From contig PJAB01001397.1 in assembly GCA_002887195.1 (NCBI GenBank), positions 1 through 14,800 on the forward strand: DNA of 14,800 nucleotides, read 5' to 3'. Shown here piece after piece: positions 7,229 through 14,400 of this stretch (position 1 is the stretch's first letter; each line of letters opens with the position of its first letter). Below the pieces are notes generated by a model, which saw only the letters and a program-made list of their open reading frames with translations, was not told where the DNA came from and ran no database searches. The position numbers were made by a program, and so were the translations under genes. The DNA comes from Chrysochromulina parva. Taxonomy: Eukaryota > Haptophyta > Prymnesiales > Chrysochromulinaceae.

Positions 7229-9214
7229 TCAGAAGCACTTCTTGAGCACCTCGGAGACACCCTTCTCATCATACTCGGCCTTCGTCATCCAGAAGGCCTC
7301 CTTGTCCTTCATGATGTCCGCGAGCACCGAGCCACCCAAGAAGACCATGTGCTTGCGACGCGGCGGGTCCTCGATACGCAACTTGAGCTTCGCCGACTGC
7401 TCGGGATGGCGCGATCGGGCGAATCAGAGGCACTCCGAGGCACTCAGAGCCAATCAGAGGCACTCCGAGCCAATCAGAGCCAATCAGAGGCACTCAAAGG
7501 CACTCAGAGGCAATCAGAGGCATTCAGAGCCAATCAGAGGCACTCCGAGCCAATCAGAGCCAATCAGAGGCACTCAAAGGCACTCAGAGGCAATCAGAGG
7601 CATTCAGAGCCAATCAGAGGCACTCCGAGCCACTCCGAGGCGATCCGAGGCGCAGCCCGAGGCACTGCGAGAGGCGGTGAGTGGGCAAGCACGCACCTGC
7701 TCCACCATACGATCGAGAGTGGCAATCAGAGGCAATCAGAGGCCATCAGAGGCAATTGACGAGACGCACCTGCTCCTTGTCGCCCTTGCAATCTAGGGCA
7801 ATCAAGGGCAATCAAGGGCAATCAAGGGAGATCGCACCTGCTCCTTGTCGCCCTTGCACACGAGGTCACAGTGGAGCTTCCTGACCTCCTTCTCGAGGCG
7901 CGAGGGCAGCCCGGGGTACATGGTCGAGCCGCCCGAGAGGACAATGTGCTTGTACAGGTCGGGCCGTGTACTCATGTCGCACGACTGGATGCAATCGAAG
8001 ACGAGCTCCGCGAGGCCCTTGCTCTCGACGTCGATCATCGTAGGCTGGAAGAGCGCCTCGGGCGCCTCGAAGCGCTCAGGGCCCACCTTGAGGACGCGAC
8101 CATCCGGAAGGGTGAGTGTCGTGGCAATCAAGAGGCAATCAAGAGGCAATCAAGAGGCAATTAACGACACCTTGAGGACGCGACCATCCGGAAGGGTGAG
8201 TGTCGTGGCAATTAAGAGGCAATCAAGAGGCAATCAAGAGGCAATTAACGACACCTTGAGGACGCGACCATCCGGAAGGGTGAAGGTCTGGACGACGGTC
8301 GTCGTCTCGAGCGCGAGTTTCTTCTCGAGCGCGAGGTCATACCCCACATAGCACACCTGTGGCGGTGGCGGTGGTGGTGGTGACGGTGGTGGTTCGCGAG
8401 TCGATGCGCGTGCGGGCGACCACTCAGTCAGAGCTCGTCGTGGCCAACGCGGTAGCCAATACCATGGCAAATACCGTGGCAAATACCATGGCAAATACCG
8501 TGGCAAATACCGTGGCAAACACAGTGGCCCTCGGGCGCACTCAGGGGCAATCAAGGGCCATCAGCGCACCTTCTCTTTGATCTCACGCACGAGCTCAAAA
8601 TCGGCCGACCGGTTGAAGGTGTAGCCGCGCAGCTGCAGCAGCTTGATCATGTACTCGGTGAGGTGGCGGCCGGCGATGTCGAGCCGGCGTATGCTCTGCG
8701 GCAGCGCGAACCCCTCGTACACGGGCACGATGTGCGTCACTCCGTCACCCGAGTCGACCACCACGCCCGTGAGAAGCCCCTGCGCGTACAGCGTCAGCAC
8801 GGCCTGGATGGAGCAGTGGACGCCCGCGAAGCCAAAGGTCTCGAACATCGTCTCGACGAGCTTCTCGCGGTTCTTCTTTGGGTTCATCGCTGCCTCGGTG
8901 AGCATAATCTTGTGCTCCGAGGGGTCGATCTTCAGCCGCTCGAAGAACGTGTAGTTGTACAGGTGGATCATGTCGTCCCACCGTTGGACGATGCCGTTGG
9001 TGAGCGGGTACGAGGTCTCGAGAAAGTCGCGCGCGACCGTGCACTCGTCGCCCACCATGATATCCTTGAGCACCACATCGTTGATCTTCTCCTCCGCACG
9101 CAGGATGGGCCTTCCGACGATCGCCGGGAAGATGTGCGCCGGGAAGTTGTCGCCGGCGAAGCCGCACTTGACGAAGCCGGTGCCGTTGTCGCACACGATC
9201 GGTGGCTTCGACAT
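7229..9214 (-). CDS. ARP2: Actin-related protein 2 (Arp2), four exons
   Basis: Arp2 is a core subunit of the Arp2/3 complex, which nucleates branched actin filaments in the cytoplasm; with Arp3 it mimics the first actin dimer of the daughter filament. Exons by homology: 9214-8570, 8356-8255, 8086-7838 and 7396-7229. All junctions are phase 0, giving 387 residues and a TGA stop, close to the usual ~394. Residues 8-14 (CDNGTGF) and 154-158 (DSGDG) are the two phosphate loops; SGGSTMYPG (300-308) is the adenosine loop. [20 protein letters not shown] and [10 protein letters not shown] are Arp2-type. The spliced protein follows animal Arp2 almost without gaps across every junction ([27 protein letters not shown]), which supports the intron calls. 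Each intron has an early in-frame stop if retained. It faces the Myb gene across a 273-bp spacer. Confidence 0.96.
7397..7837 (-). other. Arp2 intron 3 (441 bp, repeat-filled, with exon-edge copies)
   Basis: Donor GTGCGA at 7837 follows exon 3 (GAGCAG); the acceptor CCGAGCAG ends at 7397. Inside are a 26-nt copy of the exon 3 end plus donor, a third 13-nt copy of the junction, three short decamer runs and one long decamer array. Retention gives a stop (TGA) within 12 codons. The intron boundary is fixed by the gapless match of the flanking protein to Arp2. Confidence 0.9.
7421..7650 (-). repeat. Perfect-register decamer array with 80-bp higher-order repeat in Arp2 intron 3
   Basis: Twenty-three consecutive 10-bp units lie in exact register, plus-strand consensus CAATCAGAGG (transcript sense CCTCTGATTG). 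Eight of them form an 80-bp block at 7451-7530 that is repeated base for base at 7531-7610, with 20 more bp following. No unit is 9 or 11 bp long. The exact higher-order copy indicates a very recent duplication. Confidence 0.92.
7765..7858 (-). repeat. 68-bp tandem duplication of the exon 3 edge
   Basis: A 26-nt segment at 7833-7858 (end of exon 3, coding CKGDKEQ, plus the first bases of the donor) is repeated exactly at 7765-7790 inside intron 3. Between them lie three GGCAATCAAG-type decamers. The duplicated CAG|GTGCG carries both an acceptor-like and a donor sequence. A 13-nt third copy of the junction is at 7691-7703. Confidence 0.92.
8116..8170 (-). repeat. 55-bp element with 7-bp inverted ends (copy in unit 2)
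   Basis: On the plus strand the element starts GTGTCGT and ends ACGACAC, a perfect 7-bp inverted pair, around GGCAATYAAGA-type repeats. The same element lies at 8200-8254. In RNA the ends would pair the donor region with a site 29 nt before the unit's AG. Whether this reflects mobile-element ends or an RNA stem cannot be told from one locus. Confidence 0.75.
8200..8254 (-). repeat. 55-bp element with 7-bp inverted ends (copy in unit 1)
   Basis: This second copy of the 55-bp element differs from the 8116-8170 copy at one base (AATTAAG against AATCAAG). Its ACGACAC end (transcript sense GTGTCGT) is the actual 5' splice site of Arp2 intron 2. Confidence 0.75.
8357..8569 (-). other. Arp2 intron 1 (213 bp, 12-bp repeats)
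   Basis: Donor GTGCGC at 8569 follows GAGAAG; the acceptor CCGCCACAG ends at 8357 and the next exon starts GTGTGC. It contains five exact-register 12-bp units (8461-8520, ACCRTGGCAAAT on the plus strand) with degenerate ones on each side. A GGT/GGC microsatellite next to the acceptor (8361-8394) reads as a CCACC-type pyrimidine-rich tract in the transcript. The first codons after the donor include TGA. Confidence 0.92.
8449..8530 (-). repeat. 12-bp tandem repeat in Arp2 intron 1
   Basis: ACCATGGCAAAT and ACCGTGGCAAAT units run without gaps from 8461 to 8520, with degenerate units at the edges. In the transcript they read ATTTGCCAYGGT and share a TTGCC core with the decamers of the other Arp2 introns. 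Confidence 0.88.
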
Positions 9215-9487
9215 GGCCTCACGTGCGGGCGGCGCCGATGCGGGTCAGCCCCAGCGCTTTCACGCACGCACGATGATGGTGCGGCATCTCCGTCGTCTTG
9301 TGCCGAAGTTCACACCAAAGTTTCGCCACAGAGTGCCGTTCGAGCAGCGTCGAGCTTGGACGAGTGGCATGTTCCCAAAGTCGCAACCTGTGACGCGGGA
9401 ACGAAACGCAACATCGTCGGCTTTCTCGCCCGTCTTTGCCGCCCGTCTTGGGACCGCGAGCGCGAGCGACGCCTCATCACCCGAACG
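9215..9487. promoter_or_regulatory. Divergent promoter region, Arp2 / Myb
   Basis: These 273 bp separate the Arp2 start (9214, minus) from the Myb start (9488, plus). A CACGTG lies at 9220-9225, six bases from the Arp2 ATG. Two similar words, CCAAAGTTTCGCC near 9315 and CCCAAAGTCGC near 9373, may be binding sites. No TATA box is seen. The role is inferred from position. Confidence 0.55.
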
Positions 9488-10904
9488 ATGGACGATACCG
9501 CCGACCTCGCGATGCTCACAAGCCCGAACCGCGTCTCACACCGCCGCGTGCGCTCCGACCCGTCCGAGTTTCTGCGCTCCCTCGCGCGCGCCGACACTTT
9601 CGGCGAGGACGATGTCGACGTGGAGGCAACGGGCGAAGTGCAGGCTGTCGAGGCGGATGAGACCGGCCCGGCACGCAGCCGCTCGGGCTCATCGGCGAGC
9701 AGCGACGCCGAGGACGAGCGTGCTGATGCCGACGGACCCAGGTGCGCTCCGCGCCGCCACACGCCCTCCCGTGAGGTCAAGGTCTTGGCGTTGCGCAGCC
9801 GCGCGCGCTCCGGCCGTGGGCGCTCCCTCCCCGCCCTATGCTCGCCGCCTCACCGCCGCCTCACCGCCGCCTCACCGCCGACCCGCGCCCCTCTGCATCG
9901 CCTCCTCCCCCTTGCGCAGGCCGATGAGCACGCACTTCCGGAACATGAGCTCGCTCTTCGACAACCTGCCCTTCCCGGGGCCGTCGACTTCGATGTTCAC
10001 GCCCGAGGAGCTCGCGCAGCCCAAGCAGCCGAACTACTCGAAGAAGGACGTGCCCATGTGGACCGTCGAGGAGGACCTTCTCATCCTGCAGCTCGTCGAC
10101 CAGCATGGCAAAAAGTGGTCCAAGATTGCGGCTCACCTGCCGGGGCGCACTGACAACGGGGTGCGCAATCGGTGGAACCGGATGGAGCGTGCGCACGTGA
10201 TCAAGCAGCGCCGGCCCGCAGGCACGGGCTACCGGTGCCGGCGCTGCGGTGAGCCGAAACGCGGCCATATTTGTGCGGCGCGCGTCCTGGGGCTCTTTGA
10301 CGAACCCGAGGGGGACGACCTGCACCTCAAGGCGGTGGCCCTGACTGACCTCTCTGCGAAGGCGATGCAGTCGATCCCCGCGGCGCTGCCCGGGCAGCAG
10401 CAGAAGCGGCGCTCGACGCCGCAGCTCTCCGCCGCGAACGCGCTGGCAGTCCCTCCGCCGCCGCCGATGGCGGTCGCGATGGCGGTCGCGCTGACGCCGA
10501 TGCTCACAGAGGAGGAGGAGCCCGCAGAGGAGGAGCCGAGCATGATGAGCACCGACCATGATGAGCTCATGTTGAGCTCTGTGCTGTTGTGCTCTGTCTC
10601 GCTCGCGCCGTCGCTAGCGCTTTCGAACGCGCCGCCACTTCTGCCCGACGCGCCTGCTGCGCCTGCCGCGCCTGCCGCTGCGCCCATGCCCTCCGCCGCT
10701 GCACCCATGCCCACCATCGCTGCGCCCATCCCCACCGCTGCTGCGCCCATCCCCGCCGCCGCCGCCGCCGCCGCCGCCGCCTCCGCCGCCTCCGCCGCCT
10801 CGTCGAGTGACGAAATGCGTCTTTCGACCAATGAAGTGGACGAATTCCTCGATGAGCTTCTTGCTTTCCACGAAGATGCTGCATCAATATCTTGTCCTTC
10901 GTGA
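9488..10904 (+). CDS. Single-repeat Myb/SANT protein with Cys/His knuckle, two exons
   Basis: Probably a nuclear DNA-binding transcription factor. Exons 9488-9741 and 9920-10904 join through a split Arg codon (AG|G) to give 412 residues. The ATG has A at -3 and G at +4. Residues about 130-175 are one Myb/SANT repeat with tryptophans 132, 151 and 170 and the recognition-helix motif GRTDNGVRNRWNR, the form found in c-Myb-like and R2R3 proteins. A knuckle of C191, C194, H201 and C203 (YRCRRCGEPKRGHIC) follows 15 residues later and may bind zinc. Next come a Pro/Ala-rich stretch, an acidic run (TEEEEPAEEE, ~295), Ala/Pro repeats, and an acidic amphipathic C-terminus (NEVDEFLDELLAFHE) resembling an activation helix. 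One Myb repeat rarely suffices for specific DNA binding, so it may act as a dimer or use the knuckle. Its targets are unknown. Confidence 0.85.
9742..9919 (+). other. Myb gene intron (178 bp)
   Basis: Donor GTGCGC follows GGACCCAG; the acceptor CTTGCGCAG ends at 9919 after a C/T-rich run. The frame changes across this segment, and only the spliced join links the N-terminal reading to the Myb frame. It holds three CGCCGCCTCAC 11-bp repeats (9843-9875). A second TTGCGCAG at 9791-9798 would leave a 121-nt out-of-frame insertion. Confidence 0.85.
9843..9875 (+). repeat. 11-bp tandem repeat in Myb intron
   Basis: Three exact copies of CGCCGCCTCAC followed by a partial fourth. The sequence differs from the CTGATTG decamers of the other genes, so the habit of short-unit intron repeats is general here while the unit varies. 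Confidence 0.85.
10676..10800 (+). repeat. Ala/Pro-coding repeat tract in the Myb gene
   Basis: Imperfect 24-bp units (GCTGCRCCCATSCCC plus variable Ala codons) encode AAPMP and AAPIP motifs and end in a GCC run coding poly-Ala. The frame stays open into the acidic C-terminus, so the tract is read as coding. Confidence 0.75.
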
Positions 10905-11410
10905 AGGCAAGAGTCGAGCGGTCATCGACGGGCAGGAGGTGCAGCACGCCTTCCGGGCTCACGAGCTTGTGCATGGATGGCTCCATGATGCCGGAAGCCG
11001 AACGAGGGTTCGTTACGGCGCGCCGACTAAAATATCGTCAAAGTTACCGACGCCCGCAGGCTGCAGCGTTTTCTGCGGTTACGGCGTACTGTTCTACACT
11101 CTCAGAAGGCCCGCGTACGCAAATTATGCGACCGGCTCTCAGTCGTACCGGGACACTAACGCGGTATCTATACTGACTGACACCTCAGCAAAAATCGTCC
11201 GTCATGTGGTATTGAGATTGGAGCGTCTCAAGTCGTCACCACTCCGAACGGGTCAGCTCGACCAGTGCTCGACCCACGACAAACATGCGAATGTGTGAAT
11301 GTGAACGAACTTGAACTTCCTTTCAGTATTGGGCCGGCCGTGCTCTGCAAAGCCGCCGCTGGTTGCCGCGCACAGCCGCACGCACGCCTGAGGCTGCCTA
11401 GTCGGCAGCT
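10905..11410. other. Intergenic region, Myb 3' side to myosin promoter
   Basis: These 506 bp lie between the Myb stop and the myosin ATG, both genes being on the plus strand. The first ~100 bp keep a coding-like GC level. About 11020-11330 is more AT-rich and should hold the Myb 3' end and the myosin promoter. A CTTCCTTTCAG at about 11316-11326 could be an acceptor of a 5'-UTR intron, but no donor can be fixed. No RNA gene or clear TATA box was seen. Confidence 0.5.
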
Positions 11411-14400
11411 ATGCCTGACGAGAAGAAGGTCAAGAAGAAAGGCGGTATCGTCCCTGGCGCGTACGTGTGGGTCAAGGATACGGCGATCGCTGGCAGCGAC
11501 CTCTTCACCAAGGGCCATGTGCTTACGATCGACGAGAAAGGCAAGGCAACCGTCGAGACGACCAATGGCGTGAAGACGCAGGAGCTCGTTCTGCCGCTCT
11601 CCGACTGCCACCCGCTGTGCCCTGGTGACGATGTGCCCGACCACTGCCAGCTCATGTTCCTGAGCCAGCCCACACTTCTCGAGAACACAAAGGTACGCTA
11701 CATGGCCGATAAGATCTACACCTACGTAGGCGAGATTCTCGTGGCCGTCAACCCTTTCCGCTTCATTGAAGGGATCTACGATGTCGACAAGATGGCCATG
11801 TGCAAAGGCAAGAAGCTTTGGAACACGCCGCCGCACGTCTTCGCCATGTCTGAAAAGGTACGCCCCGAGGGTCGGCGGTGCATCAGGCGGCGAGCTGCAG
11901 TTGCTACTGCTGAGAACTGACGCTGATCGCCAACCACCGCTCCGCCGCTCGCCTGTGATCTCAGGCGTATGTGGCCATGAAGAAAACCAGACTCAACCAA
12001 TGCATCGTCGTCTCGGGCGAGTCGGGCGCGGGCAAGACGGAGACGAACCGGCAACTCATGAACTATCTCGTGTGGCGCGGCACTGACGCTCATTCTGAGA
12101 ACACCCTCACCGAGAAGATTCTGGACACGAACCCGATCCTCGAGGCGTTTGGGAACGCCAAGACGACGCGCAACAACAACTCGTCGCGCTTCGGTCGGTA
12201 TGTGCTCGTTCGCTTCTCCGAACAGAATGAGGTTGTGGGCGCGCAGGTGCGCACTTTTCTGCTCGAGCGCTCGCGCGTCACCTCCACCTCCAAGGCCAAT
12301 GAGCGCTCGTACCACATCCTGTACATGCTGGTGGCGGGCAAGACGCCGCACGCGCCCGAGGCCGTCGATAAGTACCGGTACCTCTCAATGTCGGGCTGCA
12401 CCACCGTGCCGACCTGGGATGACATCAAGGAATTCCACACCGTCAAGAAGTCGCTGCTCTCGGTGGGTCTCGCGGATGACCGCGGATGACCACTGATGAC
12501 CGCTGATGACCACTGATGACCGCTGATGACCACTGATGACCACTGATTGCGACCGTCATCAGGTTGGTCTCGCGCCTGCGGAGCTTGAGGACTGCTGGGC
12601 CTACATCGCGGCGATGCTCTACCTGGGCAACATCGAGTTTGGCACAGGCAGCGACAAGGCCGTCATCACGGCGCTCGGCGCCAACGACCCCGTACGCCGT
12701 GCCGAGGTTCTCCTCGGTGTGGAAGACATGTCGGTGCTGCTCTGCCAGCGCCAGATTACCGTCAACGGCGAGATCACGTACGCTCAGCAGACGCCGGTGA
12801 GCGCGAGGACGGCACGCGACGCATTGGTCAAGATCATGTACTCGCGCCTCTTCGACTACCTAGTCCTGCGCGTCAACCAGACGGTCGATGACGCGCAGCG
12901 CGCCAAAATGTACGCTGGTGGCCTCTGCTGGCCAGTGATGGCCCTCTCATGACCACAGATGGCCATCTGATGGTCACTGATGACCGCTGATGAGCTCTGA
13001 TGAGCTCTGATTGCGCCCGTCCTCAGGTACATCGGGCTGCTCGACGTGTACGGCTTCGAGTTCTTCGAGGTCAACTCCTTCGAGCAGCTGTGCATCAACT
13101 TTGCGAACGAGAAGCTCCAAAACTTTTTCCTGAAGACAGTCTTCGATTCCGAGGAGAAGGTGTACAAGGAGGAGGGCGTGCCCTGGGTGCCGATCACGTA
13201 CGCCGACAACAAGGACGTGATCGACCTGTGCGAGAACAGCATGAACGGCATCTACAAGCTGCTCGATTCCGAGTGCCGCACACCTAACGCCTCGGGCAAG
13301 TCCTTCTGCGCCGCTCTTCACACGGCGTATGGGCAGAAGCACACCGTCTTCGGCGCGCCCAAACTCTCCAAAAAGGAGCAGCGGACGGCTGATGAGTACT
13401 TTCTGGTACGCCACTTTGCGGGCGAAGTCATCTACTTTGCGGACGAGTTCCTCGGCAAGAATAACGACTCGCTCGCGGCCGAGGTCGAGGGACATCTGCT
13501 CAAGTCGAAGAAAGCGATCGTGCCCGAGATTTCGAAGCCCCCCGAAGCTCCGGCGCCCGCGGCCAACGCCAAGGGCGCCAAAAAGGGAGGGCAGGCCTCC
13601 TTCTCCTCTGTGGGCGACAAGTTCGTCAAGTCGCTGCGCGCGCTGCTCGAGGAGCTCGAGTCGTCGCAGGCCCACTTTGTGCGCTGCATCAAATCGAATC
13701 CGGAGCTCAAGCCGCGGGTACGTTTCGTAGGCCTCGAATAGCCTCTCATTGCCTCTGATTGGCACTGAGGGCCACTGAGGGCCACTGAGGGCCCCTGGCG
13801 ACACCCTTGATGGCCTCCCTCATCAGGTGCTCTCCTCACCCTGATGGCCTCTGATTGCCTCCCTCATCAGGTGCTCCATGGCGAGTCGGTGATGAACCAG
13901 CTCAAGCTGAGCGGCACGCTCGACGCGGTGCGGCTGATCCAGGCGGGCTTCCCGACACGCATTCCGTACGAGATGCTCTACACACGGTACAGTGGCGTCC
14001 TGCGCGACGTGCCCGGCATCAACATCAGCGCTCTCACACCGTCCGAGTTCTGCGAGGCGATCTCGGAGGCGTGCGGCGTGAGCAAGAGCGAGTACGCTCT
14101 CGGCGTGAACCGCATGTTCTTCAAGATGGGCTCCGCCTCGTTCCTCGAGGAGCTCGCCGATGCGGACCCCGAGGAGATGAAGCCCAAGCTGATGGAGATG
14201 TTCGCCCTCTTCGAGGCCAAGCGCGCGGCCAAGCCCGTGTTTGAGAAGACGGTGCTCATGTGGCTGTACAAGCGCCGCTATGAGCAGATGGTGGCGGAGA
14301 GGCGAGAGAGAGAGCGAGAGGATCTCAAGAAGGCGGAGGATCGGTTTCGGAAGGCGGAGGAGGAGCGCAAGCGGCGCGAGGAGGCGGAGAAGCGCCGTCG

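Larger units (their letters stand above)
8087..8254 (-). other. Arp2 intron 2: exactly two 84-bp units
   Basis: Donor GTGTCG at 8254 and acceptor CTCAAG ending at 8087 bound 168 bp, which is two tandem 84-bp units (8254-8171, 8170-8087) differing at a single base. Each unit is a 55-bp repeat element followed by a 29-nt copy of the end of exon 2 (coding LPDGRVLK). The splice fixed by protein homology joins VLK to VGPERF. In-frame retention meets TGA seven codons in. Confidence 0.93.

Noticed and set aside
7421..7650. Regular repeats as a CRISPR array
   Set aside because: Units are 10 bp with no unique spacers, and the host is eukaryotic.
8087..8283. Extra LPDGRVLK copies as real protein repeats
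   Set aside because: Read-through hits TGA in the first unit, and Arp2 proteins have a single copy at this position.
9791..9798. Alternative Myb acceptor TTGCGCAG
   Set aside because: It repeats the true acceptor sequence but would insert 121 nt and shift the frame before the Myb domain.
10567..10986. Minus-strand frame containing HKLVSPEGVLHLLPVDDRST
   Set aside because: Its beginning looks protein-like, but most of it is antisense to the Myb exon and turns into an Arg run over the poly-Ala tract. No splice partner was seen.
12536..12952. Open frames starting or ending inside myosin introns taken as separate genes
   Set aside because: They are exon fragments extended into introns; spliced together they give one gapless myosin motor.
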